Positions 1 through 7,134 of a DNA stretch of 14,315 nt are shown here, in pieces; within the stretch, counting starts at the first letter, position 1, and each line of letters opens with the position of its first letter. Source of the DNA: Christensenella sp. UBA3792. Its GTDB lineage: Bacteria; Bacillota; Clostridia; Christensenellales; CAG-138. The translations under genes and the position numbers were made by a program. The stretch covers positions 1-14,315 of the forward strand of contig DFEW01000062.1 in NCBI GenBank assembly GCA_002369195.1, read 5' to 3'. The notes under the pieces are model-generated. The model was given only the letters and a program-made list of their open reading frames with translations, did not search any database and was not told where the DNA came from.

Positions 1-52
1 AGGGCTTTTGGGTCCGCGCACTTCAAGGAGAAGGCATCGGGTTCCCGCAGTC

Positions 53-112
53 CGTCCCGTCGGTCCGTCCTTTATTGATCCATGCGCGCCGTTATGACCG
101 ACTGACGGGACG
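53..112. repeat. Imperfect long inverted repeat
   Basis: The arms are 53-69 and 96-112, separated by a 26-nt loop. The core arms 54-69 and 96-111 pair at 14 of 16 positions, and one further C-G pair closes the base. No uninterrupted T-run follows on either strand, although an AT-rich stretch begins six bases downstream. It could be a weak terminator of a gene left of the window, a regulatory hairpin or a protein-binding dyad. No start codon with a sustained frame is visible in 1-120 on either strand. Confidence 0.45.
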
Positions 113-117
113 TCGCC

Positions 118-146
118 TATTGTAATACTTCTATTATTATTTATTT
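118..146. other. AT-rich island
   Basis: Only 3 of 29 bases are G or C, which is striking in a region otherwise above 55% GC. It lies between the inverted repeat and the first of five phased dyads. It contains TTGTAA (120-125) and TATTAT-like strings but no convincing -35/-10 pair at 17-bp spacing. It could be a curved or easily melted segment, an UP-like element, or a remnant of a promoter for a neighbour outside the window. Confidence 0.4.
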
Positions 147-150
147 CCGG

Positions 151-252
151 GCCATGTGGTGACCGTCCGACTGTCATCACGTGACCGGGGGGATGGTCAC
201 CTCGTGACACCTCTATGGTCATCACATGACGCTTTGGGTGTCACCTCGTGAC
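151..252. repeat. Five phased 13-bp dyads, consensus GTCAYCWCRTGAC
   Basis: Units lie at 151-163 (inverted and degenerate, GCCATGTGGTGAC), 173-185 (GTCATCACGTGAC), 196-208 (GTCACCTCGTGAC), 218-230 (GTCATCACATGAC) and 240-252 (GTCACCTCGTGAC). Start-to-start distances are 22, 23, 22 and 22 bp, with 9-10 bp spacers that are not conserved. Each unit is itself a 5-3-5 palindrome. The arms change together between copies (GTCAC/GTGAC versus GTCAT/ATGAC), so dyad symmetry is kept. Two-turn phasing and preserved symmetry suggest cooperative binding sites for a dimeric regulator on one DNA face, about 54 bp upstream of the lipoprotein promoter. An iteron-like role is an alternative, but no rep gene is in view. 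Confidence 0.75.
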
Positions 253-305
253 AGGCGTGCGCGCAAATAGGCGAATCTGACGGGCGGACAAACGCATTCG
301 ACGGA

Positions 306-334
306 TTGTAAAAGGAACCGGTTTATGGTATACT
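306..334 (+). promoter_or_regulatory. Sigma-A-type promoter of the LRR lipoprotein gene
   Basis: The -35 box is TTGTAA (306-311). A 17-bp spacer ends in TGG, giving an extended -10, followed by TATACT (329-334). Predicted transcription starts near 341. The perfect inverted repeat TCGCGC-GA-GCGCGA (347-360) lies in the short leader directly before the Shine-Dalgarno AGGGAGG (361-367). It could be an operator or a small hairpin beside the ribosome binding site. Confidence 0.75.
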
Positions 335-372
335 GAACTATCAACATCGCGCGAGCGCGAAGGGAGGCAGCT

Positions 373-1473
373 ATGAGAAAGCAACGAGAACGGACAGGAC
401 GGATGCGCATCCTTGCGCTGCTGCTGTGCCTTGCGGCGCTGCTTGCGGCGTGTACGGACCCCGACGGCACCGTGATTTTCCCGAACGCCGAAGCGTCCAT
501 GCGCCCGACGCCGACGCCGACTCCGACGGCCGCGCCGACCGCCGCGCCCACCGCGACGCCGGTTCCGACCGAAGCGCCGACCGCGACACCGACCCCGACG
601 CCGACCCCGACCCCGACGCCCGCGGCGACGGCGGTTCCGAAGACGTTCCTGTTCGGCGGGGCGGAGCTGCCCGCGGGACTGACGAAGATCGACCGCAGCA
701 CGGTGGACGAGAACGGCAACAAGGTCAGCGGCGAGCGCACGAAGCCGAAGAAGATCACGCGCGAGGAGGTCGAGGCGATGGTCGCGCTCTGCCCGCACCT
801 TGAGAAGCTGTCGCTCGATTACTGTTGGTTCGAGGATTATGCGCCTCTGTCGAAGCTCACGGAGCTCAAGGACCTCGCGCTGATGACCTGCGGCAACGAG
901 TTCGGCGGCAGAAAGATCACCGACATCTCGTGGGTCCGTCCGCTTGTGAACCTCGAACAGCTTTCGCTGTGCTACAACGACATCGACGATCTGACCCCGC
1001 TCGAAAACCTCGAGAACCTCGAATACCTGAACATCGCGTCGAACGATCTGGACGACGAGGACATCGAGACGCTCGCGAACCTCACGAATCTGACGACGCT
1101 GTACCTCTACTATCTGCCGAACATCAGGGATCTGTCGCCGCTTGCGAAGATCGAAGGGCTCATGTACCTGAACCTCGGACACGACAGGAAGGTCGAGGAC
1201 GTCAGAGTGCTCACGAAGCTGAAGTACCTCGAAGTGCTGCGGCTCAACGACACGGGCGTGAAGGACATTTCGTACTTCGGCGACTTTAAGCGGCTCAAGT
1301 ACGTCGACCTGTCCGCCTGCACCCGCAAGGCGAACGACTACAAGGTGCTCGAAACCTGCCCGAAGCTCAAGGGCGTCGCGATCGCCAACGCGCCGGACGA
1401 CGTGAAGAACGTCTTTGCCGCCATGACCGGCATCACGCTCGCGAACGGCTGGGACAGCAGCTGGAACAAGTAA
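373..1473 (+). CDS. Leucine-rich-repeat lipoprotein with Thr-Pro linker
   Basis: This is probably a surface-anchored LRR protein for adhesion or protein binding; its ligand is unknown. The 366-residue product begins with basic residues and a hydrophobic signal (about 11-26). A lipobox Leu-Ala-Ala-Cys follows, with Cys27 as the predicted lipidated residue. Residues about 44-86 form a low-complexity Pro/Thr/Ala linker of the kind that carries domains through the cell wall. From about residue 140 to 340 there are roughly seven internalin-like LRRs with LxxLxLxxN/C-type cores, several reading L-NLEQLSL or L-NLEYLNI. The start at 373 is chosen for its AGGGAGG site five bases upstream; Met11 at 403 would also leave a short signal but lacks a good site. 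The gene is monocistronic, between its own promoter and terminator. Confidence 0.88.
   Translation: MRKQRERTGRMRILALLLCLAALLAACTDPDGTVIFPNAEASMRPTPTPTPTAAPTAAPTATPVPTEAPTATPTPTPTPTPTPAATAVPKTFLFGGAELPAGLTKIDRSTVDENGNKVSGERTKPKKITREEVEAMVALCPHLEKLSLDYCWFEDYAPLSKLTELKDLALMTCGNEFGGRKITDISWVRPLVNLEQLSLCYNDIDDLTPLENLENLEYLNIASNDLDDEDIETLANLTNLTTLYLYYLPNIRDLSPLAKIEGLMYLNLGHDRKVEDVRVLTKLKYLEVLRLNDTGVKDISYFGDFKRLKYVDLSACTRKANDYKVLETCPKLKGVAIANAPDDVKNVFAAMTGITLANGWDSSWNK
507..636 (+). repeat. Low-complexity CCGACG-type repeat coding the Pro-Thr linker
   Basis: Imperfect hexanucleotide repeats (variants of CCGACG, CCGACC and GCGCCG) encode alternating Pro-Thr with interspersed Ala-Pro-Thr. The tract is prone to slippage, so linker length may vary between strains. 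The complementary strand reads Gly-Val repeats, which is a by-product and not a gene. Confidence 0.75.
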
Positions 1474-1488
1474 GAATATCGGGATCAG

Positions 1489-1518
1489 GCGCTTCCGGAA
1501 CCACCGGAAGCGCTTTTC
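1489..1518 (+). terminator. Rho-independent terminator after the lipoprotein gene
   Basis: The perfect 10-bp stem GCGCTTCCGG / CCGGAAGCGC (1489-1498 with 1504-1513) has a 5-nt loop and is followed by TTTT. It lies 15 bp after the lipoprotein stop and separates that gene from the next promoter. Confidence 0.9.
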
Positions 1519-1532
1519 GGTTCCGATCGTTC

Positions 1533-1561
1533 TTGAAAACGGAATCGCGGCAGGGTATAAT
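1533..1561 (+). promoter_or_regulatory. Near-consensus sigma-A promoter
   Basis: TTGAAA (1533-1538), a 17-bp spacer and a perfect TATAAT (1556-1561). The coding start lies 21 bases after the -10 box, with GGAGGAAGG (1574-1582) as ribosome binding site, so the leader is only about 15 nt. It probably drives the GTPase, ylmH and hydrolase run. Confidence 0.85.
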
Positions 1562-1582
1562 AAACGTTCAGACGGAGGAAGG

Positions 1583-4204
1583 ATGAAGAAGCTGACGGCC
1601 GGAATTTTAGCGCATGTGGACGCGGGCAAAACGACGCTGTCCGAAGCGCTGCTATATCGCGCGGGCGTACTGCGAAAGCTCGGGCGTGTCGATCACCGCG
1701 ACACGTTTCTGGATACGCATGCCCTCGAACGCGACCGCGGCATCACGATCTTTTCAAAGCAGGCGCGCCTTATGACGGACGCGCTCGAACTGACGCTTCT
1801 GGACACGCCGGGACATGCCGATCTGTCGGGCGAAACCGAGCGCGCGATCGCGGCGATGGACATTGCGATCCTCGTGATCAGCGGCACGGACGGCGTGCAG
1901 GCGCACACCGAGACGCTCTGGTCGCTGCTTGCGCGTGCGCATGTGCCGACCTTCCTGTTTGTGACCAAGATGGACGCCTCCAAGCTGAGCCGCGAAGCGC
2001 TTTTGAAGGACCTGAACGGCGCCTTCGGCGAGGGCTGTATCGAGCTGCCTGCGGACGAACAGACGCTTGCAATGCTCGACGACGCGGCGCTGGACGCGTA
2101 CCTTGCAGCCGGTCGGATGGACGACGGCGAGATCGTTCGCCTGATCCGACAGCGAAAGCTGTTTCCCGTCTCGTTCGGCTCCGGATTGAAGCTGGACGGC
2201 GTGGATGAATTTTTGTCGCTTCTGGCGCGGTTTGCGCCGGAGCCGGTGCGCCCCGCGATCTTCGGCGCGAAGGTCTACAAGATCGCGCGCGATCCGCAGG
2301 CGGGGCGGCTGACCTATATGAAGATCACGGGCGGCGCACTTTCGGTGCGCGACACCCTGCGCTACCGCGACGCGGACGGAAACGTCGTCGAGGAAAAGGC
2401 GGCGCAACTGCGGCTGTATTCGGGCGCGAAGTTCGAGACGGCGCAGACGGTCTCGGCAGGCGACGTCGTTGCCGTGACGGGGCTGTCCTTTACGCGTCCG
2501 GGACAGGGGCTCGGCGCGGAGCCGGACGCCGAAACGCCGCTCATCACGCCCGCGCTGGGGTACCGGATCGGGCTGCCCGCGGGCACGGATGCGCGCACGG
2601 TGCTGCCAAAGCTCAGACAGCTTGAGGAGGAAGAACCGCTGCTGCACATCGTCTGGCAGCCGGCGCTCGGCGAGATTCAGGCGCAACTGATGGGTGCGCT
2701 GCAGACGGAGGTGCTCGCCTCGCTGATCCGCGAGCGCTTCGATCTTGACGTGACCGTCGGCGCGGGACGCATTCTGTACCGCGAGACGATCGCCGCGCCG
2801 GTCGAGGGCGTCGGACATTTCGAGCCGCTGCGCCACTATGCGGAGGTGCATTTGCTGCTGGAACCGGGCGAGCGCGGCAGCGGGCTGCAGTTCGCGTCCG
2901 CCGTCTCCGAGAACGACCTCGATCTGAACTGGCAGCGGCTGATCCTGACGCACCTTGCGGAAAAGGAGCATCTCGGCGTGCTGACCGGCTCGCCGCTGAC
3001 GGACGTCAAGATCACGCTGACGGCGGGACGCGCGCACCTCAAACACACGGAGGGCGGCGATTTCCGGCAGGCGACGTACCGCGCGGTGCGGCAGGGACTG
3101 ATGCAGGCAAAGAGCATTCTTTTGGAGCCGTATTACCGCTTCCGCCTCGAGGTGCCGTATGCGGACGTCGGGCGGGCGATCAGCGATATTCAGGCGATGG
3201 GCGGCGAGCACAGCGCGCCGCAGGAGCGCGGCGAAAAGATGGTGCTGACCGGTACCGCGCCGGTGTCGGCGATGGCGGATTACGCGACCGAGGTTGCGAC
3301 CTACACGCGCGGACGCGGGCGGTTCTCATGCCGCGTGGGCGGGTACATGCCGTGCCGCAATGCCGAGGCGGTGATCGCCGAGTGCGGATACCGTCCGGAG
3401 GCCGACCTCGACAACACGCCGGACAGCGTGTTCTGCGCGCACGGGGCGGGGTTCGTCGTCAAGTGGAAGGACGTGCCGTCCTACATGCACCTCGACACCG
3501 GATTCGGCAGGGAAGCGCCGTCCGAACAGCGCACGACGGTGCGGCGGCAGAACCTGAACATCGACGAGAAGGAACTCGAGGCGATCATGGAGCGCGAGTT
3601 CGGTCCGATCAAACGGAGCGTCTATTCCGCGCCGCGGGTCGTGTCCGCCGAAGCCGCGCCCGCACCGGCGCAAAAGCAGCCGGAGCGCATCATCGTGGAC
3701 GGGTACAACGTGATCTTCGCGTGGGACGAGCTGAAAGCGCTGTCCGAAAAGAGTCTGGACCTTGCGCGAAACAGGCTCATCGAACTGCTGATCAATTACC
3801 GCAGCTTCACCGAAAACGAGGTCATTCTCGTGTTCGACGCGTACCGGCAGCCAAACAGCGTCGGCGCAAAGACGACGGAGGCGGACCTGCATATCGTATA
3901 CACGAAGGAGAACGAGACCGCGGACATGTACATCGAGCGGCTCGTGGAGGAGATCGGAAAGAACGAAACGGTCCGCGTCGTCACGTCCGACTCGCTGATC
4001 CGGCTCGGCGCGCTGCGTTCCGGCGTGCTGCGCACCTCGTCGGCGGAGTTTGAGGCGGAGGTGGACCGGGTCATGGAGCGGATCGCGCAGGCGGTCGCAA
4101 AGGACGGACAAACGGTATGGAAAATCGGGAATTTCAAAAGCGCATCGACGATCTCAAAGACCGCGCAGAGCGACGGGGCATCGTCACCAGAACGGCCTTC
4201 CTGA
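1583..4204 (+). CDS. EF-G/TetM-like translational GTPase fused to a YacP-type NYN domain
   Basis: This is a ribosome-associated GTPase of the EF-G/TetM superfamily with an added putative nuclease domain (873 residues). GTPase motifs are clear: AHVDAGKTT (10-18), RGIT (52-55), DTPGH (74-78) and TKMD (128-131, Thr replacing the usual Asn). EF-G-like domains II to V follow to about residue 640. The domain IV tip reads KHTEGGDFR (487-495), unlike the SPVSTPADFR loop of TetM, so tetracycline protection is not supported. After an Ala/Pro linker (about 683-700), residues about 702-850 match the NYN_YacP family: VDGYNV with Asp706 and Asn709, a FDAY motif, TKENETAD, and VVTSD. NYN domains are PIN-like RNases, so the protein may couple ribosome binding to RNA cleavage (inference). 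The last 29 or so codons overlap ylmH. Confidence 0.88.
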   Translation: MKKLTAGILAHVDAGKTTLSEALLYRAGVLRKLGRVDHRDTFLDTHALERDRGITIFSKQARLMTDALELTLLDTPGHADLSGETERAIAAMDIAILVISGTDGVQAHTETLWSLLARAHVPTFLFVTKMDASKLSREALLKDLNGAFGEGCIELPADEQTLAMLDDAALDAYLAAGRMDDGEIVRLIRQRKLFPVSFGSGLKLDGVDEFLSLLARFAPEPVRPAIFGAKVYKIARDPQAGRLTYMKITGGALSVRDTLRYRDADGNVVEEKAAQLRLYSGAKFETAQTVSAGDVVAVTGLSFTRPGQGLGAEPDAETPLITPALGYRIGLPAGTDARTVLPKLRQLEEEEPLLHIVWQPALGEIQAQLMGALQTEVLASLIRERFDLDVTVGAGRILYRETIAAPVEGVGHFEPLRHYAEVHLLLEPGERGSGLQFASAVSENDLDLNWQRLILTHLAEKEHLGVLTGSPLTDVKITLTAGRAHLKHTEGGDFRQATYRAVRQGLMQAKSILLEPYYRFRLEVPYADVGRAISDIQAMGGEHSAPQERGEKMVLTGTAPVSAMADYATEVATYTRGRGRFSCRVGGYMPCRNAEAVIAECGYRPEADLDNTPDSVFCAHGAGFVVKWKDVPSYMHLDTGFGREAPSEQRTTVRRQNLNIDEKELEAIMEREFGPIKRSVYSAPRVVSAEAAPAPAQKQPERIIVDGYNVIFAWDELKALSEKSLDLARNRLIELLINYRSFTENEVILVFDAYRQPNSVGAKTTEADLHIVYTKENETADMYIERLVEEIGKNETVRVVTSDSLIRLGALRSGVLRTSSAEFEAEVDRVMERIAQAVAKDGQTVWKIGNFKSASTISKTAQSDGASSPERPS

Positions 4205-4857
4205 CCCCTGCGGAGCAGGCGGCGCTGAAACAGTATGTCAGAAGCGACCGGCTGCTTCTGTGCGGCGGACAGGCGGACTGCGAACGGCAGGCGGCGTTCT
4301 TTCTGCCCGACTGGGTCGAGCCGGAGCGGTTCGATCCGTCCGAATACATCCGCGCGGTTCGGATCGACGCGCATTTCGGCACGCCGGGGCATCGCGATTA
4401 CCTCGGCGCCGTGCTCGGGCTCGGCGTCGCGCGCGAATCGGTCGGCGACATCCGCATCGACGGCGATACGGCGCACCTCTTCTGCCTGCCGGCGGTGCAG
4501 CAGCTGCTGCTCGACGAGCTCGACCGGGTCGGACGGGTGAGCGTAACGGTCTTGCCCTGCGCGCTCGACGCCGTTCCCGCCGCGATCGTCAAGGTGAAAC
4601 CCGTGTCGTTTACGGTCAAGAGTCTGCGGCTCGACGCGGTTGCCGGCGCGATGTTCGGCATGAGCCGCACCGCCGCCGCGGAAAGCATCCGGCAGGGGCT
4701 GGCGTCCCTCAATTATCTGCCGTGCGAGCGCACCGACGCGCCAATCGCGGAAGGCGACGTCGTTTCGCTGAAGGGGCACGGCAAGGCGCGGGTAAAGCAG
4801 GTCGGCGGGCGCTCGAAAAAGGACCGCCTCTTTGTCGAGGCGGAGGTATTTGTATAA
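4117..4857 (+). CDS. ylmH: YlmH-family S4-domain RNA-binding protein
   Basis: This 246-residue protein matches YlmH in length and order. The N-terminal region holds the family-like FLTPAEQ element (about 29-35). A central YlmH domain carries the GTPGHRDYLGAVLGLG-type stretch near residues 88-102, and a C-terminal S4 RNA-binding domain spans about 168-235. YlmH proteins bind RNA or the large ribosomal subunit and are linked to ribosome quality control and, by gene context in other Firmicutes, to division genes. No divIVA or sepF is nearby here. The start at 4117 is preferred because the conserved N-terminus begins there, even though it lies 88 nt inside the preceding gene. Its ribosome binding site is weak (AAAGGA, 4099-4104, 12 bases upstream), so translation is probably coupled to the GTPase gene. 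Confidence 0.88.
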   Translation: MENREFQKRIDDLKDRAERRGIVTRTAFLTPAEQAALKQYVRSDRLLLCGGQADCERQAAFFLPDWVEPERFDPSEYIRAVRIDAHFGTPGHRDYLGAVLGLGVARESVGDIRIDGDTAHLFCLPAVQQLLLDELDRVGRVSVTVLPCALDAVPAAIVKVKPVSFTVKSLRLDAVAGAMFGMSRTAAAESIRQGLASLNYLPCERTDAPIAEGDVVSLKGHGKARVKQVGGRSKKDRLFVEAEVFV

Positions 4858-4872
4858 GAAAGCGGAGGAACC

Positions 4873-6060
4873 ATGGGAATTTCGGTTGAGACGGTGAAAA
4901 CGGATGCGTTTTCGATGGACTACGTGCGCTTCGGCAGCGGCAAACGGACGTTCGTGATCCTGCCGGGGCTCAGCGTGCAGAGCGTGATGGGCGCGCGCGG
5001 CGCGGTTGCGCAGGCGTACGACGCGCTGACGCGGGAGTTTACGGTGTATCTGTTCGACCGGCGAAAGGAACTGCCCGCGGCTTACACGGTTGCGGACATG
5101 GCGGATGATACGGCGGCGGCGATGCGCGCGCTGGGGCTCAAGGATGTATCGCTGTTCGGCGCGTCGCAGGGCGGCATGATCGCGCAGTACATCGCGATCG
5201 CGCATCCCGATCTGATCGAGACGCTGATCCTCGGCTCCACGACCGCGCGCCTCGATGCGTCGCAGTTCGGCATCTTCGACCGCTGGATCGACCTTGCAAA
5301 GCGCGGCGACGCCGAGGGGCTGTACCTTGCGTTCGGCGAGGCGGTCTATCCGAAGGCGTTCTTTGAAAAGAACCGCAACGCCTTCGCGGCGCTTGCAAAG
5401 GGCGTGACGGGCGGCGAGCTTTCGCGCTTTACGCTGCTTGCCGAAAGCATGCGCGGCTTCGACGTGCGCGACCGGCTGAAGGAGATCGCCTGTCCGGTGC
5501 TCGTGCTCGGCGCGAAGGACGACGCGGTGCTCGCGCCGGATGCGGCGCAGATGTATGCGGATGCGTTCGGCGGCAGGGAGGACTGCACGATCTACGAATA
5601 CGACGGATACGGACACGCGGCGTTCGACATGGCGCCCGACTACCGCGAACGGATGCTCCGCTTCTTGACGCGCCCGCTTGCGCTGCGCGCGCATCACGGC
5701 ATGTGCATGCGCTTTTTCGAGGGCAGGGGCTACAGCGAGGCGTTCACCGACCGGATGCGAACGGTCATCGCGACCCTTTCGGAACGCCCGCAGACGCCGG
5801 TGCGGCTGACCGCGTCGACGGACGCGATCTGTCTGCGCTGTCCGAACAACGCCGGCGGAACCTGCACCTCAAGCGAAAAGGTGCGCCGCTACGACGAGGC
5901 GGTGCTGTCCCTGTGCGATCTCAAAGCGGGCGACGAGCTGCCCTACGCGGCGTTTGCGGAGCGGGTGAAGGCGCGAATCCTCGATCAAGGTCTTCGCGAA
6001 ACGGTCTGCGGCGACTGCGAATGGGATGGCGTTTGCACACTTGCCCCGCACAACCCTTGA
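4873..6060 (+). CDS. Alpha/beta hydrolase fused to a cysteine-rich DUF1284-like domain
   Basis: Residues 1-268 form an alpha/beta hydrolase: oxyanion-side LPGLS (29-33), nucleophile elbow GASQG with Ser98, acid Asp217 in GAKDD, and His248 in GYGHAAFD. The substrate cannot be told; carboxylester or lactone-type hydrolysis is plausible. From about 270 the sequence switches to a DUF1284-like domain beginning LRAHHGMCMRFFEGRGYS. It contains two Cys clusters, C320-x2-C323-x7-C331 and C379-x2-C382-x5-C388, plus C278 and C348, suggesting an Fe-S or zinc site (inference). DUF1284 is usually a stand-alone protein of about 130 residues, so this is a fusion. The ribosome binding site GGAGG (4864-4868) lies 15 bp after ylmH, making it the third gene of the run. 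No signal peptide is present; it is likely cytoplasmic. Confidence 0.85.
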   Translation: MGISVETVKTDAFSMDYVRFGSGKRTFVILPGLSVQSVMGARGAVAQAYDALTREFTVYLFDRRKELPAAYTVADMADDTAAAMRALGLKDVSLFGASQGGMIAQYIAIAHPDLIETLILGSTTARLDASQFGIFDRWIDLAKRGDAEGLYLAFGEAVYPKAFFEKNRNAFAALAKGVTGGELSRFTLLAESMRGFDVRDRLKEIACPVLVLGAKDDAVLAPDAAQMYADAFGGREDCTIYEYDGYGHAAFDMAPDYRERMLRFLTRPLALRAHHGMCMRFFEGRGYSEAFTDRMRTVIATLSERPQTPVRLTASTDAICLRCPNNAGGTCTSSEKVRRYDEAVLSLCDLKAGDELPYAAFAERVKARILDQGLRETVCGDCEWDGVCTLAPHNP

Positions 6061-6085
6061 CAAGACACGGCAAACGTGTGATAAT
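6057..6085 (+). promoter_or_regulatory. Strong promoter overlapping the hydrolase stop codon
   Basis: A perfect -35 TTGACA (6057-6062), a 17-bp spacer, and an extended -10 TGTGATAAT with GATAAT at 6080-6085. The -35 box contains the hydrolase TGA stop (6058-6060). The next gene has ribosome binding site GAGGAGA (6108-6114), five bases before ATG. No terminator is visible between the genes, so read-through could add to expression. Confidence 0.88.
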
Positions 6086-6119
6086 CTAAAATCAGTCTAA
6101 AAGAATTGAGGAGATTCGT

Positions 6120-7118
6120 ATGGAAAGCAAATTTGCACAAATCATGAGAAACTCCGGTCCGGCGCGGTTCTTCGTTCCGGTCGGCATCATCCTGATCATC
6201 GTCGGCATCATCCTTGCCGGCATGAAAACCGACAACTATCTGAAAACGACGGGCACGGTCACCGAGGTCCGCGAGGGCATGATCGAGGACAACAAGCAGC
6301 TATACGACGCGGACGTCACCTACACCGTGAACGGCAAGACCTACACGCTGGAGCTGGTCGACCGCTACGAGGGCGACAAGGTCGGCGACACCGTCGACGT
6401 GTACTACAATCCGGAGAACCCCGAGCAATCGACCAACGCCAAGGTCGGCAGCGTGCTTCCGATCGTGATGATCGGCGCCGGTGCGCTCGCGACGGTCGCG
6501 GGCATCTTTCTGACGGTCAAGGCGTTCAAAAAGAGCAAGTCGCTGAACGAAACGGCTGTGCCGCAGGCGCGCTTCGACGGCTTTAAGGAGTCCGGCGTGA
6601 CCGAGTATTACTTCCGCTGGGACGGCAACACCTTCAAGCCCGGCTATCTGATCGAGGACGCGGACCGCAAGGTGCTGTTCGAGGGACAGATGCTGAAGAA
6701 CGCGCTGGTCGGCGCGCGCACCTTCGCGTTCACGAACCGCCTCACCGGAAAGACGGAGGAGCACGAGATCGGGCATACGGTGTCGCAGAGCTTCGACAAC
6801 GAGGCGTTCTCGATGTCGTCGTGGTTCAAGATCGACGGCGAGAACATCTGGGACGTGCTGCACGGCCGCGGACTGCGGATGCGCACGAACCTGTTCTCCT
6901 CGCTGCCGAACATCGCGTACGACGTGTCCAAGGACGGCGCGCCCTATGCGCAGATCGAAAGCGCCGGCAGGTACGTGCACGAGGACGAGGCCGCGATGCA
7001 TTCGGTCAACATCCCGACCGGCAGACACTTCCGCTGCTGGACGAACTCGAACGATTTCGAAACGCTGTTTCTGACGATGTTCGCGATCGCGGAAACGAAC
7101 CAGCTGATGACCGAGTGA
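6120..7118 (+). CDS. Two-TM protein with DUF3592-like loop and LURP-one/Tubby-like C-terminus
   Basis: The function is unknown. The 332-residue product has a TM segment at about 17-35. Residues 40-105 resemble DUF3592: TGTVTEVREG, VTYTVNGKTY, and GDTVDVYYNPENPEQS. A second TM follows at about 111-134. Both TM ends carry basic residues facing in, so the DUF3592-like loop is probably extracytoplasmic and the long C-terminus (about 145-332) cytoplasmic. That C-terminus looks like a LURP-one/Tubby-like beta-barrel: VTEYYFRWDG, repeated KVLFEGQ and AFTNRLTGKTEEHEIG-type strands, and a late GRHFRCW. Such folds can bind lipids or act as membrane-tethered scramblase-like modules, which is inference here. 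It has its own strong promoter and a shared terminator, so it is probably a one-gene unit. Confidence 0.75.
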   Translation: MESKFAQIMRNSGPARFFVPVGIILIIVGIILAGMKTDNYLKTTGTVTEVREGMIEDNKQLYDADVTYTVNGKTYTLELVDRYEGDKVGDTVDVYYNPENPEQSTNAKVGSVLPIVMIGAGALATVAGIFLTVKAFKKSKSLNETAVPQARFDGFKESGVTEYYFRWDGNTFKPGYLIEDADRKVLFEGQMLKNALVGARTFAFTNRLTGKTEEHEIGHTVSQSFDNEAFSMSSWFKIDGENIWDVLHGRGLRMRTNLFSSLPNIAYDVSKDGAPYAQIESAGRYVHEDEAAMHSVNIPTGRHFRCWTNSNDFETLFLTMFAIAETNQLMTE

Positions 7119-7134
7119 TTTTTCCGAAAAAGAA

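Noticed and set aside
1..120. A leftward gene starting at the left edge
   Set aside because: Minus-strand ATGs in this stretch, for example near 35 and 82, run into stops within a few codons.
151..252. CRISPR array
   Set aside because: Repeats are only 13 bp, vary in their arms and are spaced by 9-10 bp; no cas gene is present. The palindromic phasing fits protein binding sites better.
222..758. Minus-strand frame with Gly-Val repeats
   Set aside because: It is the complement of the Pro-Thr linker of the lipoprotein gene and has no ribosome binding site or domain.
1583..4204. Tetracycline-resistance gene (tetM/tetO type)
   Set aside because: The domain IV tip reads KHTEGGDFR rather than the TetM SPVSTPADFR loop, and a NYN domain is fused to the C-terminus. 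It is a relative, not a supported resistance determinant.
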